64,000 nt of DNA, taken from contig NZ_CP028561.1 of assembly GCF_002165255.2 (NCBI RefSeq), positions 1,860,001 to 1,924,000 of the forward strand, given 5' to 3'. The stretch's first letter is position 1. Each line of letters begins with the position of its first letter. The position numbers and the translations under genes are program-made. This document shows, piece by piece, positions 1-9,065 of this stretch. The notes below the pieces were generated by a model that was not told the DNA's origin, did not search any database, and saw only the letters and a list, made by a program, of their open reading frames with translations. This DNA is from Acinetobacter sp. WCHA45. Its GTDB lineage: Bacteria > Pseudomonadota > Gammaproteobacteria > Pseudomonadales > Moraxellaceae.

Positions 1-415
1 CATTTAAATCACCTGAGACCATATGGTTTTGGATAATTGAAACTTTCTTTTCATATTTAGGCTCAATTCCGGTCACCATAATCCCTGCAACTTGCCCTTG
101 AGCGGTTAACATCCCTTGCAATTGAGTAAATGGTGCAACACCTGTCACATGCGGATGGTGTTCAACTCTTTTTACAAGCTCAGGCCAATCTGTTAGTATC
201 TGAGTAGAAGAAACTGTGGCTTGCGGAACCATTCCAAGAACACGATTTTTTAATTCACGGTCAAAACCGTTCATAACAGACAGTACTGTAATAAGGACAG
301 CAACGCCAAGGGTTAAACCAATCATGGAAACCAAGGCAATAAAAGAAATAAAATGATTACTTCGCCGAGCACGAGTGTATCTCAACCCTATATACAGCGA
401 AATTGGCTTAAACAT
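1..415 (-). CDS. LolC/LolE-family lipoprotein-releasing ABC permease, N-terminal part
   Basis: Only the first 138 codons lie in the window; the gene runs off the left edge. The protein begins MFKPISLYIGLRYTRARR, followed by a hydrophobic segment (about residues 22-48) that ends in the family-typical stretch LSVMNGFDRELKNR, and then the start of the periplasmic domain. These are hallmarks of LolC/LolE, the inner-membrane subunits of the LolCDE complex that extracts outer-membrane lipoproteins and passes them to LolA. The ATG at 415 opens the frame; another ATG at 420 is out of frame. LolC and LolE cannot be told apart from this fragment. The gene is divergent from the PilZ-like gene 25 bp away, so the two promoters must overlap. 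Confidence 0.85.
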   Translation of the reverse strand, partial: MFKPISLYIGLRYTRARRSNHFISFIALVSMIGLTLGVAVLITVLSVMNGFDRELKNRVLGMVPQATVSSTQILTDWPELVKRVEHHPHVTGVAPFTQLQGMLTAQGQVAGIMVTGIEPKYEKKVSIIQNHMVSGDLN

Positions 416-440
416 ACCATTTAGTCCGAGGTGATTTATT

Positions 441-1028
441 ATGGAAAATTCACAACATCAGCTTGTTGAGGACAACTCTGAACGTCGAGTGATGTCTCGT
501 ATTGATGCTGTGTTAAGAATCAACTATCAAGTCATTCCTGACGACGTTGCGCTGAATGATCCTTATGATTCTCACTTTGTATTGCCACGCTATTTTCTAC
601 TACTTGCTGAATTAGATCAATTTGATCATGCATTTCGCTACGAATTAGAACAATTAAATGAAAAAGATCAACAAATTGCTCGCATATTATCCCTTTTCAA
701 TCAAAAATTAAATCTGATTACTGGTTCTTTTTACGACAATATCGTGCAATCCCTACTACCAGTACCTGAACAAGTTAACTTTTCCGAGAATGGCTTAAGC
801 TTCTTCAGCTCACAAGCTCTTAATGAAGGAACCTATATTCATATTACGTTGAGTCATCCTGAAAACTACTTTCATATCGCAGCAACTGCTCAAGTTGCTT
901 ACAGCTCAGCAGATGAACAAGGTAAATTCCGTATTGGTGCTTATTTCATTACCCTTAATCCACAAGATCGTGCCAAATTAGCGGAAAGTATTCAAGATTC
1001 ACAACAAACTGAGAGTAACCCAAATTAA
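441..1028 (+). CDS. PilZ-like domain protein
   Basis: This is a 195-residue cytoplasmic protein with no signal peptide. Residues 1-110 are mostly charged and helical, with an N-terminal arginine-rich stretch (RRVMSR). Residues 115-185 have the pattern of a PilZ beta-barrel: VNFSENGLSFFSS, then alternating strands, then GAYFITLNPQDRAKL. PilZ domains usually bind cyclic-di-GMP through an RxxxR and a D/NxSxxG motif. Here RRVMSR and NFSENG are plausible equivalents but not perfect matches, so c-di-GMP binding is an inference. The gene stands alone, divergent from the LolC/E gene and convergent with the DMT transporter gene. An unrelated fold with a similar strand pattern is possible. Confidence 0.65.
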   Translation: MENSQHQLVEDNSERRVMSRIDAVLRINYQVIPDDVALNDPYDSHFVLPRYFLLLAELDQFDHAFRYELEQLNEKDQQIARILSLFNQKLNLITGSFYDNIVQSLLPVPEQVNFSENGLSFFSSQALNEGTYIHITLSHPENYFHIAATAQVAYSSADEQGKFRIGAYFITLNPQDRAKLAESIQDSQQTESNPN

Positions 1029-1045
1029 ATATGAAAATGTGATTT

Positions 1046-1939
1046 TCATATTTTCAAACGGCGATAGGTATTAAAATCTTTATAAAAATAAAGACACAAA
1101 CCTAATAGAATGATGCTTGCCCCAACAAAAACTTGTGCAGATAATTGTTCATGATTGAGGTAAGCACCTATGAGTATTGCCAACATTGGGGTCATCACCG
1201 TCGTCAGTGACAAAGTGGTGGCTTTCAAATTTTGTACCAACTTGAAATAACAAAACATCGCAATTAATGAAGCCATTACAACGGTATAAGTCAATGCTAA
1301 CAATGATTTCGTCGAAGGAAAGTGCGTTGGTGCATGTTGCCAAATCCAAGGTAGTAATAATATGGCTAAGATTGTTGAAACCAGAATTGAACCAGTTGCT
1401 TGAGCCATCGGTTGCACATCCGCATTGATTTTTTTCACCAGAAAAATAGAAAGCGAATATGCAAAAACACTCATCAGCATTAAAACAATACCTATCGGCT
1501 GCACATGTTTTTGACTACCACTCAGACAAATCATCGCTAATCCAATAATTGAGGTTCCCATCCCCAACCACTGCAAACTCGCTAACTTTTGTTGAAAACC
1601 AAAACTTCCAATCAGCCCAGCCATGATCGGAGCTAAGCCAAACATCAATGCAATCAACCCAGAACTTAAATAAGGTGTTGCTGCATAAGTAAAAATTTGC
1701 GAACCGATCAAACTTAATGAACCAGCTACATAACTTGATAACGCAACTTTATGAATCGGGAATTTAACCTTTAACAGCAATAACACGCTAACCGCCAAAG
1801 GTAAGGCAATAAAAAAGCGCAATACCAAAGCCCACATAGGGTTTAAGTCAGTAACACTCCAAACAATTGCCAATGGCGTGGTTGCCCAAATGAATACTAA
1901 TAATCCATACGTCAGTACTAAGTTGATTCGTGAAGGCAT
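1046..1939 (-). CDS. EamA/DMT-family transporter
   Basis: This 297-residue inner-membrane protein has about ten hydrophobic segments arranged as two EamA repeats. The N-terminal repeat starts at LTYGLLVFIWATTPLAIVW and the C-terminal repeat at about residue 150. That architecture defines the drug/metabolite transporter superfamily, whose members export amino acids, purines or other metabolites. The substrate cannot be read from the sequence. The start codon at 1939 lies 7 bp downstream of the end of the UPF0178 gene on the same strand, so the two are probably cotranscribed. The length is normal for the family and no residues appear to be missing. Confidence 0.9.
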   Translation of the reverse strand: MPSRINLVLTYGLLVFIWATTPLAIVWSVTDLNPMWALVLRFFIALPLAVSVLLLLKVKFPIHKVALSSYVAGSLSLIGSQIFTYAATPYLSSGLIALMFGLAPIMAGLIGSFGFQQKLASLQWLGMGTSIIGLAMICLSGSQKHVQPIGIVLMLMSVFAYSLSIFLVKKINADVQPMAQATGSILVSTILAILLLPWIWQHAPTHFPSTKSLLALTYTVVMASLIAMFCYFKLVQNLKATTLSLTTVMTPMLAILIGAYLNHEQLSAQVFVGASIILLGLCLYFYKDFNTYRRLKI

Positions 1940-1946
1940 ATTTAGC

Positions 1947-2417
1947 TCAAGAAGCGGTTTTGCGTTTTTGTTTGAAAATAGTTTGATCTAAAGAGCTTGA
2001 GAATTCACGTTTAACACGTTCAGAAATAGGTGGTGGACCACCTGTTTGGACACCAGCTCCACGCAAAGTATCCATAAAATCACGTAAATGCAGGCGTGCT
2101 TTAACATTTGCAACCGTATAAATTTCACCTCTAGGATGAATTGCAATGCCGCCTTTTTCAATTACTTGTGCAGCAAGCGGAATATCTTGTGTAATGACAA
2201 TATCATTTTCATGCATACGCTCAATGATTTCTTTGTCTGCTTGATCTGCCCCACTCATCACCTGAATCGAATTAATCCGTAGAGATGGCGTAATCCCAAC
2301 ATTCTGATTAGCGACAAAGGTAACTTCTAACTGATAACGATCAGACGCACGTAAAATCACTTCACGTAAAATTTTAGGTAAAGCATCCGCATCTACCCAT
2401 AATTTAAATGGCAGCAC
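1947..2417 (-). CDS. yaiI: UPF0178 (YaiI/YqxD) family protein
   Basis: The 156-residue protein starts [19 protein letters not shown]. It contains the acidic motifs expected of the YaiI/YqxD (DUF188) family: [17 protein letters not shown], and a C-terminal [16 protein letters not shown] block. The family is predicted to have a PIN-like nuclease fold because of the clustered aspartates, but its biochemical role is not established. It is the first gene of a likely two-gene unit with the DMT transporter. Family membership is secure; function is unknown. Confidence 0.92.
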   Translation of the reverse strand: MLPFKLWVDADALPKILREVILRASDRYQLEVTFVANQNVGITPSLRINSIQVMSGADQADKEIIERMHENDIVITQDIPLAAQVIEKGGIAIHPRGEIYTVANVKARLHLRDFMDTLRGAGVQTGGPPPISERVKREFSSSLDQTIFKQKRKTAS

Positions 2418-2638
2418 GTTGGCACAAGCTCATAAAAATAAAAATATAGTGTAGCAGATTACGGTAAAAGTAGAGTTAGCATCATTAGAATAATTGCTGC
2501 TATCCATTTCATTGATTAGATTTGAGATCAAAAACAGAAATTTGAATTAATTTTTAATGAATTACATATCCAGACTTGAAAAATGGATGTTACCCTCGAT
2601 TTAATAGAATAAGTTCAATCTTTTTAGCATCACGCTTT

Positions 2639-3577
2639 ATGAAAAATCAAAACAGTCCTGAAACTATTAAAATTCAAGATCAAAATTTCGGCAATCATGT
2701 TGAGCATTGGAACCTATTGACTGATACACCCGAAACAGATGTTCCCAAATGGTTAGGATTGGCACTTGATGCTCCAGTGATGCCTATGGGTTTATGTGAA
2801 GATGAACAAGATATGGATCAATCATTTTGGTTGATTCAAGGGCCAAAGGGTCAGTCTATTTCAATCAATCAAATTATTGCGGTTGAAAATCAAAAACCAC
2901 GCGCATTAAAAACAGCATTCCCAAGTTTTGAAAGCCCATATAAATATGATGCCCAAATTGAGCGTATTATTACTTGTAATTCTGCGACTCAAGCAGTATT
3001 ACGTCTGAGTTTAAATAAAAATACGGTTATTTATGCATTTGATAATTTATTCAGTGTTAATCACTGCCAATATGATCAAAATCAAACTTATCAAGTTCAA
3101 TTTAATGCTTGGGCATATGAATTAGAAGCAGTTGCTGAAAATGAAAAAATCATTGTTGATGACCCTGCATCGATTAAACATCATCGTGCTTTAAATGCTA
3201 TTTTGGCTGAACATAATGGTGTTGCACCAGAAAACTTACAAGAGCTGATTAACGACTGGCAACCACAAACACCTGAAGATCACGAACCTGTGACCGTTGA
3301 TTTTTCTAAAATGGTGGCATATTTGTATGGTGAAACATTAGGTCAAGAAGATGAAGCTTGGTTCCAAGGCAATATCGTGGGCAAAACAACCATGCAATTT
3401 ATGCAAGATGAATATACGCTGTATGATGTGACTTTAGTTTTAGAAGATGATTTACCTGCAATTTTAATTCGAATTGCAACAAAAAATGATTTGTATAAAA
3501 ACTTTAACATTGGCGAATATATTCGCGGCAACCTATGGATTCAGGCGAATATTTATGCTAAAACTGCACTAAAGTGA
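2639..3577 (+). CDS. Hypothetical protein, 312 aa
   Basis: I do not recognise this protein. It is acidic and soluble, with no signal peptide or membrane segment. The N-terminal half (WNLLTDTPETDVPKWLG, then FWLIQGPKGQ) reads like a beta-rich globular domain. The C-terminal part (about 230-312) is another compact beta-rich region ending GEYIRGNLWIQANIYAK. The frame is open back to a TTG at 2576, but the ATG at 2639 is the more natural start because the intervening 21 codons look non-coding. It stands alone between yaiI, which is divergent, and a tiny membrane-protein ORF. The base composition resembles its neighbours, so nothing suggests recent transfer. Confidence 0.75.
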   Translation: MKNQNSPETIKIQDQNFGNHVEHWNLLTDTPETDVPKWLGLALDAPVMPMGLCEDEQDMDQSFWLIQGPKGQSISINQIIAVENQKPRALKTAFPSFESPYKYDAQIERIITCNSATQAVLRLSLNKNTVIYAFDNLFSVNHCQYDQNQTYQVQFNAWAYELEAVAENEKIIVDDPASIKHHRALNAILAEHNGVAPENLQELINDWQPQTPEDHEPVTVDFSKMVAYLYGETLGQEDEAWFQGNIVGKTTMQFMQDEYTLYDVTLVLEDDLPAILIRIATKNDLYKNFNIGEYIRGNLWIQANIYAKTALK

Positions 3578-3613
3578 CAAAAAATCACACAAATGGCATT
3601 TTTAGGCGTTCTA

Positions 3614-3757
3614 ATGAAAATTATACCAGAACAGACAACCACCAGTTTGATTCATTCGAGTGATCAAGGTCTTAAACTTGATATTGGTGCTTTTTGCTTT
3701 TTTTTACTTGGTATGTTTTTAGCAGCACTCTTTTTTCATCAAATCGGCTTATTTTAA
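3614..3757 (+). CDS. Small single-span membrane protein, 47 aa
   Basis: This short ORF begins with ATG 36 bp after the preceding gene. Residues 1-22 are polar and residues 25-44 form one strong hydrophobic helix (IGAFCFFLLGMFLAALFFHQ), so it would be a one-pass inner-membrane peptide. It ends just before the shared terminator at 3785-3808. No clear ribosome-binding site is visible and I do not recognise a family. It is offered because of its membrane signature and position, and it could be a chance ORF. Confidence 0.45.
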   Translation: MKIIPEQTTTSLIHSSDQGLKLDIGAFCFFLLGMFLAALFFHQIGLF

Positions 3758-3784
3758 TTTTTAGATTTAAATTGTGTTAATAAA

Positions 3785-3808
3785 AAAGCCCTCATTCATG
3801 AGGGCTTT
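3785..3808. terminator. Bidirectional rho-independent terminator
   Basis: A 10-bp perfect stem (AAAGCCCTCA / TGAGGGCTTT) has a TTCA loop, with A-runs on the left and T-rich sequence on the right. It lies between the small + strand ORF and the 3' end of serC and can serve both strands. Confidence 0.85.
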
Positions 3809-3829
3809 ATTTTATGGATGATAAATTGC

Positions 3830-4909
3830 TTAACCGTGACGTTTTGCAAACTCGTCCATGAAATTAACCAATGCTTGTACCCCTTCTAAAGGCACAGCAT
3901 TGTAAATACTTGCACGCATACCGCCCACAGAGCGATGACCTGCTAAGTTAAGCAAATGGCTTTGCTCAGCTTCTTTCAAGAAGGTTTTTTCAAGTGCTTC
4001 ATCTGCAAGTGTGAATGGTACATTCATGATTGAACGATTTGGAATTGCGATTGGATTATTATAAAAATCACTAGAATCAATATATCCATAAAGCAATTTT
4101 GCTTTTTCTTGGTTTACTTTATACATTGCGTCTACACCGCCTTGTTCAAGTAACCATTCAAATACTAAACCAGACAAATACCAAGCATAAGTTGCAGGCG
4201 TATTTACCATTGAATCATTTTTTGCCTGATCTGAATATTTCAAAATGCTTGGAATTTCAGGTTTTGCTTGATCTAATAAATCATCACGCACAATAACGAT
4301 CGTTAAACCTGCTGGGCCAATATTCTTTTGTGCCCCAGCATAAATTAAACCGAATTTACTTACATCTAATGGTGCAGACAAAATGCTTGAAGAAAAGTCA
4401 CATACCAACGGCGCATTAACGTCTGGTACACCTGCAAATTGTAGACCACCAATCGTTTCATTATCCGCATAGTGCACATAAGCCGCATCGTTTGAAAGAT
4501 TCCAAGTACTTTGCTCAGTAATGGCGTGTTTTCCATCAATGAGCGTACCCGCTTCAATGACATTGATGTCCCCATAACGTTTTGCTTCTTTCAACGCTTT
4601 TTCAGACCAAATACCAGTATGAATATAATCAGCTTTCGCATTCTTGCCGAGCAAGTTTAAAGGAATTGCTGAAAATTGAAGCGATGCCCCACCTTGTAAG
4701 AACAATACTTTATAGTTCTCAGGAATGTTCATGAGCTTACGCAAATCTGCTTCAGCTTTTTCCGCGACAGCAACATAGTCACTACTACGATGACTCATTT
4801 CCATGATCGACAAACCTTTACCTTGCCAATCCAACATTTCTTGTTGAGCTTTCTCTAAAACGGCAGTAGGTAATGCAGCAGGACCAGCGCAGAAATTATA
4901 AGCACGCAT
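3830..4909 (-). CDS. serC: Phosphoserine aminotransferase
   Basis: SerC is a PLP enzyme that makes 3-phosphoserine from 3-phosphohydroxypyruvate and glutamate in serine biosynthesis. It also acts on 4-phosphohydroxythreonine in the pyridoxine pathway. The 359-residue protein opens with MRAYNFCAGPAALPTAVLE, typical of SerC, and has the PLP-lysine motif YAGAQKNIGPAG with Lys195. FLQGGASLQF near residue 75 contributes to phosphate binding, and HRSVGGMRAS lies near the C-terminus. The frame continues nine codons further upstream, but ATG 4909 gives the normal N-terminus. It appears monocistronic, with its own terminator at 3785-3808. Confidence 0.97.
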   Translation of the reverse strand: MRAYNFCAGPAALPTAVLEKAQQEMLDWQGKGLSIMEMSHRSSDYVAVAEKAEADLRKLMNIPENYKVLFLQGGASLQFSAIPLNLLGKNAKADYIHTGIWSEKALKEAKRYGDINVIEAGTLIDGKHAITEQSTWNLSNDAAYVHYADNETIGGLQFAGVPDVNAPLVCDFSSSILSAPLDVSKFGLIYAGAQKNIGPAGLTIVIVRDDLLDQAKPEIPSILKYSDQAKNDSMVNTPATYAWYLSGLVFEWLLEQGGVDAMYKVNQEKAKLLYGYIDSSDFYNNPIAIPNRSIMNVPFTLADEALEKTFLKEAEQSHLLNLAGHRSVGGMRASIYNAVPLEGVQALVNFMDEFAKRHG

Positions 4910-5243
4910 GAGTTTTCCCTTGTCAAAGTGAAACAAATTGAAATGGGGATTTAATCATAGATTAGCTAAGGTTGCAGCAGCTTATCGAGTAAATATTTAA
5001 ATTTAATTGAAAATAATGGGGAATTTTCCAATCATGTTTTTGCACCCCATTTTATGGATTTACTCATTTTCAGCAGAATATTTCCATCATCAGAAAAACA
5101 GGATTTGGCCGTGCGGACACTAGACTAAAAACTCTATTTTTTACAAATTCAATACACCAATTGAAGTGATATAACTATTTAATTAAAAACATAATATTTC
5201 AATTTTATAAAAATAATTTAGACTAACGCAGGATATTATTAAA
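4910..5243. other. Intergenic region between serC and the exporter operon
   Basis: This 334-bp, strongly AT-rich gap separates two divergent transcription units. It must hold the serC promoter (reverse strand) and the promoter of the tolC-like gene. No gene, hairpin or recognisable operator was seen. Confidence 0.5.
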
Positions 5244-6755
5244 TTGCGACATCAGATCATGTTGAAACGGCATCATCGACCGAATTTTAAGGTCAAACGG
5301 TTTCCAAGGCAGTTGAGTTTGAGTATGAGCTTGATCAGTTGTGCTCTGTTCTCCATGCCTGTATTTGCCCAAACCCTGAGCTATGGTGAAGCTGAACAAT
5401 ATGTCGTGCAAAATGCGTATAGTTCTCAAGCGCAACAAGCCTTACAGCAAGCATCGCAATTAGAAATGGAAGCTGTTAAAAATTTAGGCTTACCAAGAAT
5501 TGATTTAAATGCTCGAGCCTATGCATTTCATAGTGAAACGAGCGTGCCTCTTGAATCAAGTAAACGTCGTTTAGAAAATTCATTAACAAATGGTTTCGAT
5601 GAAAAATTATCTCAATGGCAAAATGTATTACCTCCAGAAGTCATCGATCAGGTCAGCCAAGGTTTTGATCAAGTTGTTAGCGATGGTTTAAATAAAGTTC
5701 CAAATAACTTAGATGTCACTGTTGAAGATCATGATGTTCGTACTTCAGTTTCAATGGTTATGCCGCTATATACAGGTGGAAAAATTAATAGCGCTAAACA
5801 AATCGCCACCATTCAAGCAAAACGCTCAAATATTAGTGAAAAACAACAGCAAGATACACAACGTTTCGAAATGATTCAGGCTTATTTCAATGTGCAATTA
5901 CAACAACAATTAGCCAAGTCAGCGTTGTTTAATTTGAATGCGATGCAAGAACATTATAACAATGCGCTAAAACTTGAAAAACAAGGTTTTATTAACAAGG
6001 GACAGCGTATGCAATTTGAAGTTGCACGCAATAATGCTGAACGTACTTACCAAAATGCACAGTCTAATTTAAAAGCGAGCGAATTTATTTTACAGAATCT
6101 ATTACAAACCAAAGAAAGTGTCAGTCTAAGTACCCCACTTTTTGTGAATTTAACTCAGAATCATTCTTTGGATAAATTGCTTGCAAATTATGATCAGAAC
6201 TCAAGTTTGATTAAAAAACTACAAATAGATACTGAATTGGCCAATGAAAATGTGAAAGTTCAACAAGCCTCTAAAAAACCAAGTGTTTTTGCTTTTGGAG
6301 AATACGGCTTAGATAGCAAAGAAAATTGGATTGTTGGTGTGATGGCAAAATACAATTTATTCTCAGGTATAGACAATAATAAAAATATCCGTGCAGCAGA
6401 GCTCAAAAAATATGCAGCAGAGCTTATGACTGAACGGACAAAACAAGAAGTCGAAAATGTTTTATACAAATCTTATAGTGAATTAAATTCTTCGCAAAAT
6501 AGCCATCAATTACTTACCCAGAATACCAAAGCAGCTCAAGAAAATTTAAGAATCCAACAACTTTCATTTAAAGAAGGTATGGGTACTGCAACGCAAGTGA
6601 TTGACGCACAAAATGCTTTAAGTACTTTAAAAACTGAAATGGCACTCAACTCGTATAAATATATTTTATCTTTGGCCACCTTATTACAAAGCTATGGTTC
6701 TATTGATGAATTTAAGCTTTACGTTAATCAACCACGTACTGACTATATACGCTAA
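5244..6755 (+). CDS. TolC-family outer-membrane efflux protein
   Basis: This protein of about 500 residues is an outer-membrane channel of the TolC/OEP type, forming the exit duct of a tripartite exporter. The N-terminus is basic (MLKRHHRPNFKVKR), followed by a signal peptide core and the cleavage-like site MPVFAQ. The mature part shows long alanine/glutamine-rich helices in two repeats and the motif VSMVMPLYTGGKIN. The start is uncertain. TTG 5244 has an AGGA ten bases upstream, whereas ATG 5259 has no Shine-Dalgarno sequence; both precede the signal peptide. It is the first gene of a tightly spaced unit with the adaptor and two permeases, which points to a dedicated channel. Confidence 0.92.
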   Translation: MRHQIMLKRHHRPNFKVKRFPRQLSLSMSLISCALFSMPVFAQTLSYGEAEQYVVQNAYSSQAQQALQQASQLEMEAVKNLGLPRIDLNARAYAFHSETSVPLESSKRRLENSLTNGFDEKLSQWQNVLPPEVIDQVSQGFDQVVSDGLNKVPNNLDVTVEDHDVRTSVSMVMPLYTGGKINSAKQIATIQAKRSNISEKQQQDTQRFEMIQAYFNVQLQQQLAKSALFNLNAMQEHYNNALKLEKQGFINKGQRMQFEVARNNAERTYQNAQSNLKASEFILQNLLQTKESVSLSTPLFVNLTQNHSLDKLLANYDQNSSLIKKLQIDTELANENVKVQQASKKPSVFAFGEYGLDSKENWIVGVMAKYNLFSGIDNNKNIRAAELKKYAAELMTERTKQEVENVLYKSYSELNSSQNSHQLLTQNTKAAQENLRIQQLSFKEGMGTATQVIDAQNALSTLKTEMALNSYKYILSLATLLQSYGSIDEFKLYVNQPRTDYIR

Positions 6756-6767
6756 TTGGAGAAATTT

Positions 6768-7931
6768 ATGAGCCAGAATCCATCATCATCCAATTCAGAA
6801 CGTGATACAGATCAACTCAATCAAACAACAGATGCTCAAACAAAAGAAACAGCATCTGAACCAGTTTCTCTAATTGAACATACAGAAAAAGTAGAAACTG
6901 AAACAGCACCTTTGAATAAAAAAATTCCACCGAATAAATCATCTAAAAATGGAAAACTCAAACTTATTGGGTTAATTATCCTTATTTTAATATTCGGTTT
7001 AATTGCATTTGGTCTATGGAAAGCTTATCAACCTCAGACCATTGAATTACAAGGTCGCGTTGAAGCAGAAACAGTACATATCAGCACCAAAGTTCCAAGC
7101 CGTATTGAAGAATTTTACGTCACTGATGGACAACCCGTCAAAAAAGGACAGGCTTTGGTTCGTTTTGTTAGTCCAGAGTTAGAGGCAAAGAAAGAGCAAG
7201 CACAAGCAGCTTTACAAAGTGCTACAGCATTTCATTCAACCGTATATCGTGGTGCTCAGCAAGAGAATATCGAAACCTTATACGCCAACTGGCAAGCAAT
7301 GAAAACCCAAGCTGATTTGGCAGCAACCACTTATAAACGTGGTGAAAATTTATTTCAACAAGGTGTCATTTCTCGTCAACGCCGTGATGAAATGTTAGCC
7401 GCCCAAACTTCGGCACGTGAAACTGCTGAAGCAGCTTATCAACAGTACGCACGCGCTAAACGAGGCAGTACGGAGCAACAAAAATCAACTGCTGATGCAC
7501 AAGTAGCTATGGCTCAAGCAGCGGTAAAAGAAGCCAATGCTTTAACCGAAGAGACCAAACTGTATTCACCGACTGATGGTACTGTTTCTAAAACTTACGG
7601 TAAACCAACTGAGTTAGTCGCGACAGGCATCCCTGTAGTAAGCATTCTTGAAGACCATGATTTATGGGTAAGTTTGAATGTCCGTGAAGACATGTATAGC
7701 TCAATTTATAAAACCAAAACTCTGGAAGGTTTTATTCCTGCACTCAACCGTAAAGCAAATTTTAAAGTGAAAAAAATTGATGCCGAAGGTGATTTTGCAA
7801 CGATTAAGACAACAAGACAAACTGGCGGTTATGATATTCGTAGTTTCAAATTTCATTTAGTACCAGAACAAACCATTCCAGACCTAAAAGTCGGTATGAG
7901 TGTTTTATTTAACATTGCAGAGGCAAAATAA
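6768..7931 (+). CDS. HlyD-family periplasmic adaptor (membrane fusion) protein
   Basis: The 387-residue adaptor has about 60 cytoplasmic, Ser/Thr/Glu-rich residues and one transmembrane helix (about 63-86). A split biotinyl-lipoyl domain follows (ISTKVPSRIEEFYVTDGQPVKKGQ early and LYSPTDGTVSKTY later), separated by an alpha-helical hairpin rich in Ala, Gln and Glu (about 125-250). Such proteins bridge an inner-membrane pump to a TolC channel. The frame opens at TTG 6756, but GGAG at 6758-6761 is a good ribosome-binding site for ATG 6768. It lies 12 bp after the channel gene and 3 bp before the first permease gene. The long acidic cytoplasmic tail is longer than in EmrA or YbhG. Confidence 0.93.
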   Translation: MSQNPSSSNSERDTDQLNQTTDAQTKETASEPVSLIEHTEKVETETAPLNKKIPPNKSSKNGKLKLIGLIILILIFGLIAFGLWKAYQPQTIELQGRVEAETVHISTKVPSRIEEFYVTDGQPVKKGQALVRFVSPELEAKKEQAQAALQSATAFHSTVYRGAQQENIETLYANWQAMKTQADLAATTYKRGENLFQQGVISRQRRDEMLAAQTSARETAEAAYQQYARAKRGSTEQQKSTADAQVAMAQAAVKEANALTEETKLYSPTDGTVSKTYGKPTELVATGIPVVSILEDHDLWVSLNVREDMYSSIYKTKTLEGFIPALNRKANFKVKKIDAEGDFATIKTTRQTGGYDIRSFKFHLVPEQTIPDLKVGMSVLFNIAEAK

Positions 7932-7934
7932 CCG

Positions 7935-9065
7935 ATGTTTGCAGTAATGCTTCGGGAGTTGCGCTATTTAAAACGCCATAAAGCTGATTTTTTTATGGCG
8001 ATCATTGCCCCTTTGTTGGTGATTCTTCTTTTTGGCAATATGTTTGCATCGGGTAAAGCTGAGCATTTACCTATCGTTGTGATTGATCAAGATCAAAGTG
8101 AAATGAGCCGTAAAGTCATTCATGCACTGAGTATCAATCATACTTTACAAGTAAAAACCATCACCACTAGCCAAGATGAAGCCGAACAGCTTATTAATAA
8201 AACCGAAGCATGGGGATTCGTTTTAATCCCCGATGGTGCAGAACAAAGATTAGTACAAGCACAAGATGCACAAATCAGTATTGCCTACAATCAATCTTTT
8301 TTTAGTATTGGGAATACCATTTCCTCTGCAATGCTGATCAGCACATTAAACGGTATGGCAGATTATACGGGACAGAGTTACTTATCAAATGTAATCCCCT
8401 ACTTGGATGTTCCCACACCAAATATTAAGATTTCTACGCTATATAATCCTAATATGAGCTATGAACTGTTTCTGGAACCATTCATGGTGCCTGCGGTGCT
8501 ACATCTACTGCTTTGCTGTTGTGTGGCTTTTGCCATTGGACAGGAATTTAAAAGGAAAACCCTGAATGAATGGGTTGACTCAAAACACATTATTTCTAGC
8601 CTATTAGGTAAAATTCTGACCTATGTCTTTATTTTTTGTGCGTGGACATGGTGCTGGATGTTTTGGCTAGCACATATTCGTGGCTACTTTATTGCAGGCT
8701 CGCTCAGCCTAATTTTGCTTGCACAATTTTTACTTTATTTTTCTTATGCTGTCATCAGCAGTACTGTTGTATTAGCCACAAAAGATCTACCTAAAACCTT
8801 TGGTTTTATTGCACTTTACGGTGGATCATCACCTAGTTTCTCGGGAATTACCCTCCCCCTGAATAATGCACCAGCATTTACTCAATTTTGGTCAATGATT
8901 ATTCCGTATACGCCTTATGCGAAACTACAAACTGAGCAATGGGTGATCGGTAGCGATATTTCCGTATCTCTCATTCCTTTTGGTATTTTAGTTATTTTCT
9001 CTGCTCTTTATCTAGGTTTAAGTATTCGTTTATTGAAGAAAAATATTCAGGAGCAAAATCAATGA
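7935..9065 (+). CDS. ABC-2 type permease (YbhS/YhhJ-like), first subunit
   Basis: The 376-residue inner-membrane protein has the ABC2_membrane_3 layout. One N-terminal helix (FFMAIIAPLLVILLFGNMFA) is followed by an extracytoplasmic domain of about 150 residues beginning LPIVVIDQDQSEMSRK. Five or six helices then make up the C-terminal half. Homologues such as YbhS, YbhR and YhhJ pair with an ATPase to export drugs or lipophilic compounds. No Walker motif is present in this protein. It overlaps the next permease gene by 4 bp (ATGA), so translation is probably coupled. The substrate is unknown. Confidence 0.9.
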   Translation: MFAVMLRELRYLKRHKADFFMAIIAPLLVILLFGNMFASGKAEHLPIVVIDQDQSEMSRKVIHALSINHTLQVKTITTSQDEAEQLINKTEAWGFVLIPDGAEQRLVQAQDAQISIAYNQSFFSIGNTISSAMLISTLNGMADYTGQSYLSNVIPYLDVPTPNIKISTLYNPNMSYELFLEPFMVPAVLHLLLCCCVAFAIGQEFKRKTLNEWVDSKHIISSLLGKILTYVFIFCAWTWCWMFWLAHIRGYFIAGSLSLILLAQFLLYFSYAVISSTVVLATKDLPKTFGFIALYGGSSPSFSGITLPLNNAPAFTQFWSMIIPYTPYAKLQTEQWVIGSDISVSLIPFGILVIFSALYLGLSIRLLKKNIQEQNQ